Shown piece by piece: positions 12,514 to 22,382 of a stretch of 35,786 nucleotides of DNA. Each line of letters starts with the position of its first letter. Position 1 is the stretch's first letter. Source of the stretch: Byssochlamys sp. IMV 00236. Lineage: Eukaryota; Ascomycota; Eurotiomycetes; Eurotiales; Thermoascaceae. The notes under the pieces are model-generated. The model made no database searches. It was not told the origin of the DNA and saw nothing but the letters and a program-made list of their open reading frames with translations. The translations under genes and the position numbers were made by a program. The stretch is taken from the NCBI GenBank assembly GCA_001931875.2, contig MSJH02000766.1, positions 1 to 35,786 on the forward strand, given 5' to 3'.

Positions 12514-13246
12514 TAAAGAAAAAAAAAAGGAGAGCGTCTCTTTAAAAAAAAAAAAATCGACTGGGAAACACCAAAATCAAACATGTATAATCACTCTATC
12601 ACTCTAATATATAATTTGTTCGAACCGGATCTCGGACCACAATCATACGAGCTTACTTTTCCCTTTTTCTCTCTCTCTTTCTCTCCTGATATTCATTTTT
12701 ACAATACAATAAAACCCCTTTTTAAAAGAATCAGGTATGGACATGCCTTGAAAAAGAGAATAAAAGGCCAATTTATATAGTTCCTATTCACTAACATTAT
12801 GCTCCCATTTTGACACTTATTAGAAAAATGGAAAACAACAACAACCAAAGTACAACCAGCTGCTCTTCTGGCCATGCATTTTTACCCGTTGACTCACATC
12901 ATCGTACCTGTCAAGCATGCAAATAGCAAGCTGCAGCCACTCATCGCAGATGTCGAACTCAGCGAGATGAAGGAAGCGAACTCTCTATCAGGCCTAGAGG
13001 CAGATCCAGAATAAACCCTGCCGAGCACGTTCCCGCTTGAGGTATTGGTTGTTGTTGTTAGTACTCTTGTCAGTAAAGAATAAACAACAATTCGATTTCG
13101 TACCAAAATGTAAATCAATCTTCCACAAATTATACACCAAATGTTTGGAAAGCCATTGCTCATCCTCTTCAGTGTTTGGAGACTCCATGTTTATATAAAA
13201 TAAGCTTTGACATGGTTATTTAAAGAATATAAAATAAAAACAAAAA
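12514..13246. other. Intergenic region between Duo1 and the Tc1 remnant
   Basis: It holds the Duo1 upstream region (T/A tracts, CT-rich run at 12660-12690) and an ambiguous minus-strand frame (12825-13188, listed separately). No further gene is supported. A tRNA-like B-box at about 12619 was examined and rejected. Confidence 0.5.
12825..13188 (-). pseudogene. Possible degraded or intron-containing short gene, unrecognised
   Basis: On the minus strand an ATG at 13188, preceded directly by TATATAAAC, opens a frame of 64 codons (start MESPNTEEDEQWLSKHL) that ends TAG at 12994. Two more stops follow within four codons. The same frame then reads on from 12984 as a helical, protein-like stretch (RFLHLAEFDICDEWLQLA, then a segment containing MLDRYDDVSQRV) to a TAA near 12826. 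A GT donor after 'SKHL', a TACTAAC-like branch sequence and an AG just before 12984 would splice the two parts in frame, but the donor (GTGTAT) is weak. It may be a two-exon gene, a pseudogene or chance. No family is recognised. Confidence 0.2.
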
Positions 13247-13762
13247 TCAATACTTCGTCCACCTTCCTTTTACGGCAATTACCGCCTCGCATCGAGTCTA
13301 CATACTTCCGACCAAACATGCCGCTAATCCAGGGCTTATTTTCTCCCACTCTTCTCTCAATACAATGCTCAACTCTTCAGTATTTCTTATCTCATTTCTT
13401 CTTTCCTTGATAAGTTTACCCAAAGCGGCCCAAACATGCTCTATCGCATTCAAATCAGAACTTTGTGCGGGCCAGTACTCAAAGCCCCTGGTCTGGTGGG
13501 TTTCCTTCCACCATCGTGCATAGCCACCAGTATGGCAGCTAGCTCCATCCTCTTGTAATATGAAGTCTCTGTCCTCTTGCTGGCAGGGTTGTGCAAACCA
13601 GAGATGAAAGTTTTGAGCTAAAATGTTTATATATTTGTCTTGATCAACTGTGTCGTCAACCAAGACCAAAGGACCAAAACCATTGGCCTGAAAGCAGTTC
13701 CAAATCATCACTCCACCGCCTCCATACTTCTTCGTTGGTACAATATGCTTAGTTTTATATTT
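13247..13762 (-). pseudogene. Tc1/mariner-type transposase remnant (C-terminal half)
   Basis: A minus-strand frame of 137 residues plus flanks shows the DDE core of Tc1/mariner transposases: KKYGGGGVMIWNCF, then FILQEDGASCHTGGYARWW and WPAQSSDLNAIEHVWAALGKLI. The last two catalytic acids (D in QEDGA, E in AIEHVW) are separated by 35 residues. The N-terminal half, with the DNA-binding helix-turn-helix and first catalytic Asp, is missing: the frame hits TAA at 13781-13783 and nothing like it continues. Near the C-terminus an in-frame TAG (13298-13300) interrupts the protein. The same frame then continues 16 codons, ending GRWTKY-stop at 13247-13249 as in intact relatives. No terminal inverted repeats were recognised around it. 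It is a dead 5'-truncated copy. Confidence 0.85.
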
Positions 13763-13780
13763 CTTTCTTTCTTTCTCTTT

Positions 13781-14827
13781 TTAAGCAACTTTGACAACAA
13801 TATTGACATGTTTAAAAACATTATTCAAAAGAAGAAAGATCAAACTATTAATAAACGAAAGTCGATAGAAAACATAGATGACGCGTTTAAAGGTGAACCT
13901 CATATAATGCATACGATAGTAGCTATTTAGAGATGAAAATTAATAAATCCATTTTTATCTTTTGCATGAATGCTTATTTGTTGTACTATCTTTTCAATCA
14001 ATTATCATCAAGCGTGTCTCTCTTTTCTAACATTAGAGCAAGTGTTAGTTTTTATACCAAAGGCTTTTATATCGTTTCCCCCTCTAAGATTAGACATTTT
14101 CTTTAACTATAGATTATTCATTTTAACGTAATTTTATCAAATAGCTTTCAAAAGCAAAGTGGTTAGAACTCACTTCCCTTTGTTTAATTAGTTCTTTTTA
14201 TCTTTCCATTTTAGTCATTACAGGTGTTTTGCAATTGGTCAGAATAGGAAAGTAAATCTTTTTTGACGTTTTTTAATTGGACAACACCACTTGTGCTTAT
14301 CTTTTTTTTTGAAATGGAATCAACATGTTTGAATCTGTCCAACCGGGTATACTTGATTATAATATGCATGTGTTACCTTGATTCAATCAACCTGTAGATT
14401 ATGGCTCATGAATGATAATGTTTGAGATCTTTTTTGTATGTTTATGAATAAAGGTAACCAAGCTGCAGATAATTTGTTTTTAGGTAGGACAAGATCGAGG
14501 ATTTGGTAAACCTTAATGGAGCTCAGTATTAGATTGTTTGTGCGACTAGTGTGAGAAATATATGAAAATAATCTCACAATAGCTATGGAATGATAGAGAT
14601 TAGGATGGATAGGGAGGTCGTTAGATTAAATGAACATAGAAAGGTACATTTGACGTTGCCAGGCAACCTATTCTTTATGTTAGCAGTGGTTAAAATCGAA
14701 TCGCCTATTCAAAAAAGTTTTTTTATGTCTCAGTTTTCTATGACTAGTAAAAAAAAATAGTCATTCGACATCATTGATTCTTTCTCTCTTTTTTAGCTTC
14801 CCCTTATATTTGCTTGTCAAAGGTCCC
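13781..14827. other. Intergenic region upstream of the permease
   Basis: No supported gene. A short frame at 13808-13930 (start MFKNIIQKKKDQ, 40 codons) is Lys-rich and ends TAG; it could be an orphan first exon but nothing downstream continues it. The stretch holds an X-box-like palindrome at 14655-14667 and a T-rich tract just before the permease start. Confidence 0.5.
14655..14667. promoter_or_regulatory. RFX-type X-box palindrome
   Basis: GTTGCC-A-GGCAAC is a perfect inverted repeat around one central base and matches the X-box bound by RFX-family factors (Crt1/Sak1 in yeasts). It lies 161 bp before the permease ATG. Binding is inferred from sequence only. Confidence 0.5.
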
Positions 14828-16459
14828 ATGAACACATACCATGGTGATAAAGCAGAGTCTTCTGCATCTTTTGGAGAACAATTAGAAAAGAAGAACTCTA
14901 TTACCTCAATTGAATCAGGCTTACATACTATTGAAGCAGATGGGCCTAAAGCACACAACGGTGTTGAGCCGCATATGGGATTGATGAGCAGTTGTAATAT
15001 GGTAAGTATCTATCTATCTATAGTCTTTTCATGCGTATTTATCGGCTGTCAGATTGTAGGGTTGATTATCGGCAGTGGTATCTTTGCTTCTCCAGGTCCT
15101 GTGACTCTAAAAGTTGGAGCAGTAGCTCCTTCCCTCTTGGTCTGGACAGTAGGAGGTTTATTAAGTATGATTGGCGCGCTATGTTATGCTGAATTAGGCA
15201 CAATGATTACAAAATCAGGTGGTGAATATCAATACTTGAAATCAGCTTATGGTATCTGTCTTGGTTTGACATTTACCTGGTCCAATTTATTATTGACAAA
15301 TCCAATCGGTACAGCATCCATCGCCACAGTGTTTGCGCAGTATATTCTACAAATGGCTTATTTCGATCCCAACGATCTTACTGGAGCAGCTGTAGAAATG
15401 CCCAACTATGCACTCAAGCTAGTCACCATAGGTTGTATCTGGGTTGTTGTTTTCTTAAATGCATTTGGACGACGAGCAGGTGCCTTGGTTGCCAATGTGT
15501 TTACATTTGCAAAACTGATTGCTTTGATTATGATCATTATCATTGGCTGGGTATGGCTCGGTAAAGGGCATACAGAAAACTTTCAAAATGCGTTTGACGG
15601 CAGTTCTCGTAATGCATTGGACTATGGAACAGCAATGTATATGGCTCTCTTTTCCTACAATGGCTGGAACAATTTGAATTATGGCGTGGGTGAAGTCAAG
15701 AACCCCAAGCGTAACCTACCATTAGCTATCTTCATTTCCTGTACACTCGTAACCACAGTCTATGTACTTGGTAATGTGGCCTATTTTGCAACTCTTCCAA
15801 TCCAGACTGTAGCCACCTCATCCACTGTTGCTATGCAGCTTGGTCGTGTAGCTATGGGCACAGGTGGAGCCTATTTCTTTGCTATCATGGTCGTTCTCTC
15901 TACCTTTGGAGCAGTGAATGGAAACATCTGGGGTGCTTCTCGTTTAGTGATGGCTGCTGCTAATGAAGACAGTGTGTTTATGCCACCATTATTTGGTAAA
16001 CTTAGTGAAAAACGTGACAGCCCGATTCGTGCGCTTATCTTGGTTGGTATCATTGCCACCATCTGGTGTATCCCTGGCGACTTTACTTATTTGGCCAAAA
16101 TGTACAGTTTTACTGGCTGGCTCTTTTACGGATTTGCTGTCTTTGGATTGATTCTCATGAGATTCAAGAAAAAGACTAGAGATTTGCCTAGACCATTCAA
16201 AGTGTGGTTACCTCTGGCTATTTTCTTTGTCATCATTGACATTTACTTGGTTATTGCGCCTCTTATTGATGCTGGATCTGCTGGTGTATACCAATATATT
16301 ATCTGTATTATCATTGGACTCATTGCTATCCCCATCTGGTTCATTCGTGTACGTAAGCCTGGTTTGGGTCGACTTTTACTGGGCTGGATCCCTGGATATC
16401 AAGATGCTTGTATCTTAGAGAAGAAGAGACTAGAAGCCGATAGCAAAACCGAACTTTAA
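14828..16459 (+). CDS. Amino-acid permease, APC superfamily (LAT/SLC7-like)
   Basis: Two exons, 14828-15000 and 15052-16459, give 526 residues. An N-terminal cytosolic tail of about 55 polar residues leads to the first helix, where IVGLIIGSGIFASPGP is the APC substrate-binding signature with a broken helix (GSGIF). About 12 hydrophobic segments follow, including CYAELGTMITKSGGEYQYL (TM3), MALFSYNGWNNLNYGVGEVK (TM6 region) and GAVNGNIWGASRLVMAAA (TM8). The order fits LAT-type transporters and fungal Mup1-like permeases, which move neutral amino acids at the plasma membrane. The exact substrate cannot be assigned. The intron (15001-15051, 51 nt) has no stop and is a multiple of three, so retention would insert 17 residues before helix 1; the family alignment shows it should be removed. 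The start is the first ATG after several upstream stops. The next gene on the same strand is also a transporter, 273 bp away. Confidence 0.9.
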   Translation: MNTYHGDKAESSASFGEQLEKKNSITSIESGLHTIEADGPKAHNGVEPHMGLMSSCNMVSIYLSIVFSCVFIGCQIVGLIIGSGIFASPGPVTLKVGAVAPSLLVWTVGGLLSMIGALCYAELGTMITKSGGEYQYLKSAYGICLGLTFTWSNLLLTNPIGTASIATVFAQYILQMAYFDPNDLTGAAVEMPNYALKLVTIGCIWVVVFLNAFGRRAGALVANVFTFAKLIALIMIIIIGWVWLGKGHTENFQNAFDGSSRNALDYGTAMYMALFSYNGWNNLNYGVGEVKNPKRNLPLAIFISCTLVTTVYVLGNVAYFATLPIQTVATSSTVAMQLGRVAMGTGGAYFFAIMVVLSTFGAVNGNIWGASRLVMAAANEDSVFMPPLFGKLSEKRDSPIRALILVGIIATIWCIPGDFTYLAKMYSFTGWLFYGFAVFGLILMRFKKKTRDLPRPFKVWLPLAIFFVIIDIYLVIAPLIDAGSAGVYQYIICIIIGLIAIPIWFIRVRKPGLGRLLLGWIPGYQDACILEKKRLEADSKTEL

Positions 16460-16732
16460 GAAATACCATTTATAGACTAATTTATTTTCATCTGTGCATT
16501 TCAATTCATATAAAGATGTTGCTTCAATTTTTTTTTCTTCTTGCATGCGTTATGATTTTTATAAATTAATGTTAGTTGCAATAGAAACAAGGGAATAAAT
16601 GACTTAAAATTTCACCACAAACGAAAAAAAGGGGGGCTCAATGCTTTCTAAATGCATAATGCAAGTTTTTGTTTAAAATAGGGTCCCTTTTATTTAGTTT
16701 TCTTTTATTCTTTTTCTTTATTTTATTTAGAT

Positions 16733-18727
16733 ATGTTAGAAAGAGTCAATACAGACACAATGCTCGAAGGAGGCGACAAAATCAATCTCGTTCAGACAGG
16801 ATCAAGTGCCTCAAAGACCCTCGTTGGTGACATCGTCATTGAAAAAACCTTCAGTCATGAACAAGCGCTTATGTCTCGTATTGATGATGCTGAAAAAGAG
16901 GAAAAGAATATCACGCGCATCATTGATAAACGCATGATGCCTTTATTCTGTATCTTTTATTTTGTAGACTTTTTAGATCGTGCCAATATTGGAAATGCTA
17001 GGTAAAAAATTGCATTACGAAAACTGAAAATATGCTTATCTATGTTATTACAGTTTAGCAGGTATCCAAGTAGATTTGAATGTACAATAAGCAATTGATA
17101 AAAAAAACAAGAGACATTCAGGGGGACTAACTTTCTTTATTTAGTTAACTCCAAAGCAACTGAGCATGGCTATATCTGCATTTTACATTACATACGTAAG
17201 TAGATTGATAACAGTCGATTCATCTTTTTGACACATTATAAAAGATCATATTCGAAGTACCATCCAATATCATCTTAAAACGTACAAATGCTGTCATGTG
17301 GCTATCGTTTATTATGTTTGTATGGGGGTTTGTTACACTTATCATGGCATTCGCAAAAAACTTTCAAAGTCTCCTCATATGTCGATTGTTTCTCGGGTAA
17401 AATAGATCAAGAAGAAGAAGAGAGCTTTTATACTTAAATGGAAATAATTGTAGGGCTGCCGAAAGCGGATACATTCCTGGCATTCTTTATTTGATGTCTA
17501 AAGTATACAAGCCTAGACAATTCACGCTACGTGTTGCTATGATGCTCTGTATGTCTTCTATATCCGGTGTTGTTTCCGGCCCGATTGCATACGGTACCTC
17601 CTTTCTTGAGGGACAAAAGGGTTTGCATGGTTGGCAGTATTTATTTATTCTGGAAGGAGTGCCTACTATATGCCTTAGCGTTATCTCCTATTTCTATTTA
17701 TTTGACGACGTTCAACACGTTCCGTGGTTGACAGATGAACAAAAGGCATTACACAAGTCATACACACAAACAGAGTCAACAAACGCACAGGTGAATGTGA
17801 AAACGGTCATCAAAGCATGCGCAGATTGGAAAACGATTCTTTTCGCTATTGTTTATATACTAAACGCTATCAACTTTACGAGTTATCAAGTATTTACACC
17901 GATCATCATTGATGGTAGGCTATAATGCATATATGCATAAACGGGGCATTCTAATGTATTCAAAATCAGGGTTCGGATTCCCCGTGTTGACATCTCAGCT
18001 GTTATCTGCTCCACCTAGTGCAGTTCAAGCATTCGCTATTTTGCTTGGCGGATATCTAACAGATAGATACAACAATAAAAGAGGCATTGTTATGGCGAGC
18101 GGATTTGCAATAGGCGCCTTTGGATTCCTTTTATTAAAAATCCTTGAAGATCGATGGGGTAAGTGTTAATATAACCTAAAGTGTGCTGTGAGATCTAAAA
18201 TGACTTTAGCAAAGTACGGTGCACTCTTTATTATTCCTTTTGGTGTTGGTCTACAATGTAACTAATGAAAGTAAACCTCACATAATCTTTTACTTACATG
18301 TGATATGCATAGCCTCTGCCACTGTCGGTTGGTCTGCAGTCAACTTTCCAAACTTGGAAATTCGTGCAGTAGCAGTAGCAGTCGTTGTCATGGTAGGATG
18401 CACAGGAGGAGTGATCGCTTCATATATTTATCCATTAAGTGATGGACCCTATTATCGTAAGCTGAATCGATCTTTTGAAGATACATATTCTAATAATAAG
18501 TTATAGATTTTGGCAATTCCATCAATTTAGCTTGTGGTCTCTTAGGGAGTGTTTTTTCATTGTTGACAAGTTATCTATTATATAGACAGAATTGTAAGCT
18601 GGATTTACAATCTTCCATTGAATGCGGGAAAGAAGAAAAGGTTCGGAGAACAAAATATTACGAGTGTTATATTAATGATAGCATTTTAGGAATCATCACA
18701 ATTCAGATACTATTACTAAAGCTATAG
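16733..18727 (+). CDS. MFS transporter, anion:cation symporter (Dal5-like) family
   Basis: Nine exons: 16733-17001, 17054-17081, 17145-17195, 17245-17396, 17454-17914, 17970-18158, 18210-18257, 18313-18456, 18507-18727; 520 residues in one frame. The N-terminus is cytosolic and polar. IIDKRMMPLFCIFYFVDFLDRANIGNAR is the ACS signature in TM1 (DRxNIGNA), followed by LSMAISAFYITYIIFEVPSN (TM2), AAESGYIPGILY (TM4-5) and LLGGYLTDRYNNKRG in the second half; the last helix is about FGNSINLACGLLGSVFSLL. The family imports carboxylates and related compounds such as allantoate, nicotinate or vitamins by proton symport at the plasma membrane; the substrate here is unknown. Exon 2 is only 28 nt. The donor after 17081 (GTACAA) is weak, and the last exon may contain one more intron near its end. 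The gene converges on eRF1 with about 190 bp between stops. Confidence 0.88.
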
Positions 18728-18919
18728 AGAATCTACTTTATCATTTATAAGTTAATAATAGTCAAATAAAATGACGTATGTTTATGTTGCTCGATTCTTC
18801 CAAGTATTTACGATAATATAACAAATAGACACTTGACTATTTTTTATTGTTTTTGTTCAACAATTCATTTTTTTCTGTATAATATATACACGCACGCACA
18901 CACGCGATTAACACAAACT

Positions 18920-20403
18920 CTAGATATATTCTTCATCATCATCAGAGATAAATTCATCTGATTCATAATTGAGCTGTTCAAAGTTGACACGGTATCGAAG
19001 AATACCACCGATACCACCAAAACCTCTAACAAACTGTGCACCTTCTTGAGATCGGTCTGTAATGATTTCCAAGTTGGCACCAAATTCCTTGTATTTCTGT
19101 GTGAACCATTCTAAAAGGGGCATACATTCAATAACTTCCATTTCTGCATTGGTTGTAGCTTCAGGACTATTATCAGCCAAGAAAGATTTGCTCTTTTCTT
19201 CTTCAGGGTTAGGATAAGCAATAACCTCTGCGCCTGAGGCATCACGAAGAGTATAACGGTTTGTAGCCAAGTTTTCCCAGACAATCAATGTCTCTACTGC
19301 ACCCATTTCGAGGGCCTTCAAGGTATCATCCACACCAAAGCAGTATTTACCTGTATCTTGAGAAATTTCGCTAAAGTAATCACCAATCAATCTCTTTTCT
19401 TGAATGAACTTGACATTAGAAAGAGCTTCAGCAGATAATTCAATGGCTTGGTTAAAACCGTTTTCGCCACCATAAGAGACATCTACAATCTTGACAACCT
19501 TGGCACGAAGACGAGGATCGAAGAGATCGGATTGCGACAATTCGTTCTTAAAGTCAGCAGAACCTGCCAAGACTAAACCAACGACGTTGACCTTGTCGTT
19601 GGTGATGAACAGTTGGACGGCCAATTCAGCAATCTTTCGCACATAGTTGTGTCGCTTTTCTTCACGAAGACGAGAGAAACGAAGGGCGGATTGACCACCA
19701 CGACCGTGCTTCTTGGGCAAATCGACAGTAAGCTTGTGGATCACATCACGTACGTTACCACACACAGTACCAAACAAGGTACCGTTACCGTCCATGACGA
19801 TGAAGCCGAATTTGGCATCATTATCCAAGAGTTCAGCAAGAGGCTCGACGTGGAATTTGTTATCACACAAATAGAGTGAAGTATTGATAGGTTTGTGTGG
19901 CTCGAAGTCGATATTCACTTTCTTTTCCTTGCCTTCATCTGTGATGATTGTGCCACAGTAAATGACTAATCCGTTGTCAGGAACTATTAAAAAGCATGAG
20001 TTACTATTTTGTTTATCAATACATTTACTCACCTCTGTTATAGAGCTTTAAACGTTGTTGTGTAGAAGTAATAGCAGACAATACAGAGAGTCTGTTCACA
20101 CGAGATTTGATATTAGAGGCAGTACCATATTCATCAGCCAACATCTTGACTACACGAGAAATTTGATCCTTGGGGGCTAATAGCTTATTAGTGAATATTT
20201 TGTCCAAGTTATTCAATATGTCTAGTATAAACTTACGAATAACAAGTGAAATCATCGAGGTACCATTACTAGTAGCTATAAGTAAATATATATGCAATAA
20301 AAAACTTTTTTTTTTACCCTCTGGCCATCTGAAGGTTTTTGATCAACTTCTTCATCTTCCAAATTTCGACATTTTCATCTGTTGCGTCTGGTGCTGAGGA
20401 CAT
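18920..20403 (-). CDS. SUP45: Eukaryotic peptide chain release factor 1 (eRF1)
   Basis: Four exons on the minus strand (20318-20403, 20237-20268, 20033-20176, 18920-19983) encode 441 residues, against 437 in human eRF1. Domain 1 has [18 protein letters not shown] and the stop-codon-reading motifs TASNIKS (NIKS at 61-64) and YCFGVDD (the YxCxxxF element). Domain 2 has the catalytic GGQ in [13 protein letters not shown]. The C-terminal domain, which binds eRF3 and ABCE1, ends in an acidic tail SDDDEEYI. It recognises all three stop codons in the ribosomal A site and triggers peptide release. All signature residues are canonical, so no genetic-code reassignment is suggested. The upstream gap to the TPR-MBL stop is only 146 bp and holds a 23-A run at 20432-20454, a plausible nucleosome-free promoter element. 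Confidence 0.98.
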
Positions 20404-20431
20404 TTTTTCTCTAAACTTTGAAAAAGAAGGG

Positions 20432-20454
20432 AAAAAAAAAAAAAAAAAAAAAAA
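20432..20454. repeat. Poly(dA:dT) tract in the eRF1 promoter
   Basis: A run of 23 A lies 29 bp upstream of the eRF1 start codon, inside the 146-bp space between eRF1 and the stop of the TPR-MBL gene. Such tracts often exclude nucleosomes at fungal promoters. Confidence 0.7.
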
Positions 20455-20549
20455 GAAATATTTTATACTTGTTATATTTTAGTTTATTTTTTTTAGCCTC
20501 TAAATGGTGTTTGCGTAGTGCAGGGTTTCATTATGACTTTTTGTGTGGC

Positions 20550-21872
20550 TTATCGCATGCCAAATCCTACCAAGTCATCTCCTAGACAGCCGTTTTCTCT
20601 TTCTATACCAATAGTAGACCAAGTCGTACCGTAGTCATGGCCAGGATAAACCACGATACGGTCATCCAAGGATCCAAGGATATGTCGTAAGGTATGCTCC
20701 ATTGCTTTCCGATCTCCTCCAGGCAAATCAGTTCGACCGCAGTGTCCGCAGCATAATAGAGTATCGCCAGCGATCAAGCGTGATTGATTGATCAGGAGCG
20801 ACTGCGACCCAGGAGTGTGACCAGGTGTATGTAGAAAACGAATATGGATGTGTCCGACCTTTAGTTCAGACGTAATGGTTGTAGTACAGGTAGGGACAAG
20901 TCGATTCATTTGTATACCGTGAATGTAAGGAATATCAAGAGGATGAATATATGCCTTAATATGAGGCAGCTTCTTCAGCAGATGAGATAGGCCCGATATT
21001 TTAATGGGTAAGAATGCATCGTATGGGGCAGGAGGAGATCCACCAACATGGTCAAAGTGATAATGTGTGACAACGGTAGCAACGATAGTGTAGCCTTGAT
21101 CATGGACATACTTCAAGATACCATCTATATCCCAGCACTACAGATTAACTTTGTTTGCACACATGATTTCATTTTTATATCAAATCAACTTACAGGGTCT
21201 ACAAGAATACATTGTTTTGATTCAATATCTACAATGACATGAATGATGTTCTTCATGTGTGAAGCAAATTCATATAGTTTATTTTGAATAGGATTCAGCA
21301 TGTTTTTATCTACTGCAATGTCTTTTCCTGTAACCAGTTGAAGTATTTTGATACCCATTGCATCATTATCTTTATCGATCAGGGCTTTTGTAATAAACAG
21401 CGATATATTCTTGCTATTTTCAGGATCCTACAGAAAACAAGATTGGATGATGTTTATAAAGACCTCTTTTTTTAACTTACTAAAGTTGAGGCTTGTTTAA
21501 AGTATTCGATAGCTTCATCATATTTTGATAATTTTAAGAGTACTTGTCCGTACCTAAAGTACCCCTTAAAATAACTGTCAATAAAATTCATTTGTGTATT
21601 TATACTTTAAATACTTTTGCCCAATGTCGAGCAATTGCCATTGCTCGAGATGCGTCTTCTTTGGCATTTTCATACTCATTGAGTTGTAAATAGCTTGCAC
21701 TGCGATTAGTATAGATTAGGGCTAAGTAGTCATCATCACAAGGTTCGGTTACAAGCTTAAGTGCTTTTGTGTATTCTGCAATAGCATCTGAATACAGTCC
21801 CTTTTCAAAGTACTCATTAGCACGATTGGTTATTTTATATGATTTATCATTAGGTGCACAAGGCGAAACCAT
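20550..21872 (-). CDS. TPR repeats fused to a metallo-beta-lactamase-fold hydrolase (glyoxalase II-like)
   Basis: Four minus-strand exons: 21615-21872, 21481-21564, 21194-21427, 20550-21137; 387 residues. Residues about 8-125 are three TPR units: ANEYFEKGLYSDAIAEYTKAL, IYTNRSASYLQLNEYENAKE, then GYFRYGQVLLKLSKYDEAIE ending with LDP. A linker follows. Then an MBL fold (about 175-387) has the metal ligands THYHFDH (216-222, HxHxDH), a later His in GHTPGS, Asp in AGDTLLCCG and His in PGHDYG. This resembles hydroxyacylglutathione hydrolases and ETHE1-like enzymes, which act on glutathione thioesters or persulfides. The TPRs could dock the enzyme on a partner such as a chaperone C-terminus; that is inference. 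The start ATG at 21872 is in good context (CCATGG). The first 12 codons and the whole upstream region are duplicated in inverted orientation 4.5 kb away. Confidence 0.85.
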
Positions 21873-22203
21873 GGTAACAGATAAAAAAAAAAGAGAAACA
21901 AAATCTGTAACACTTGTAAGTTTTGTCAATAAAAAAATTTATTATAAATAGATTTAAACAAAAACATCCATCGATTGTCCTAAGATGGTAGGTTAGCAAA
22001 AGGTGTTCTTCAAGACATTTATAGTTTGGATAAGCATTGTTTTTCAGGGATGCCGAGCGTATAAATGGCATCCTTACTTTGCGTTGTCCTTCATTCAATG
22101 TTCGGACTGGTGCCAGCTTATATTCATCATGTCTTTACTTATCCCAAACAAACATATTACTTTACCTTTATTGTTTTCACTGTGGAAAAAAAAATATAAA
22201 GAA
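21838..22203 (+). repeat. Left arm of a 366-bp inverted repeat (TPR-MBL promoter and start)
   Basis: The sequence from 21838 to 22203 recurs as its reverse complement at 26355-26720, equal in length; the mismatch I found is at 26712 (G against T). The left arm covers the start codon, the first 11-12 codons and about 330 bp of upstream DNA of the TPR-MBL gene. It contains no transposase-like ends, and the outer flanks show no target-site duplication that I can see. Confidence 0.95.
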
Positions 22204-22382
22204 AAAGGAAAATCGCGTAATTTTATAGTCCAAAAACAATGAAGTGAGGTCTTACAAAAAAAAAATTAAGTGACTAGTCTGTGACGGTTTGTTATACCTT
22301 TTTTTGAATTTCCGCATCTGGATGCTGTCAAAAATTATGCCAACCATACAAACTTGAGTCTTTTATATGAGATAGTATTGCA

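Noticed and set aside
12605..12655. tRNA-like B-box (GGTTCGAAC on the minus strand at about 12619) with a preceding GTGG-like loop
   Set aside because: No A-box, no acceptor stem pairing and a GA-rich run where the 5' half should be. It cannot fold as a tRNA.
19613..19879. 88-codon + strand ORF inside eRF1
   Set aside because: It is antisense to the catalytic part of eRF1, whose frame is unambiguous.
18900..20403. Possible genetic-code change hinted by the eRF1 sequence
   Set aside because: The NIKS and YxCxxxF motifs are canonical, and all three stop codons end genes in this window.
21850..22242. Several ORFs in the inverted repeat that occur in both arms as identical proteins
   Set aside because: Their identity reflects the repeat itself. 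They overlap the promoter and start of the TPR-MBL gene in other frames and show no independent coding signal.
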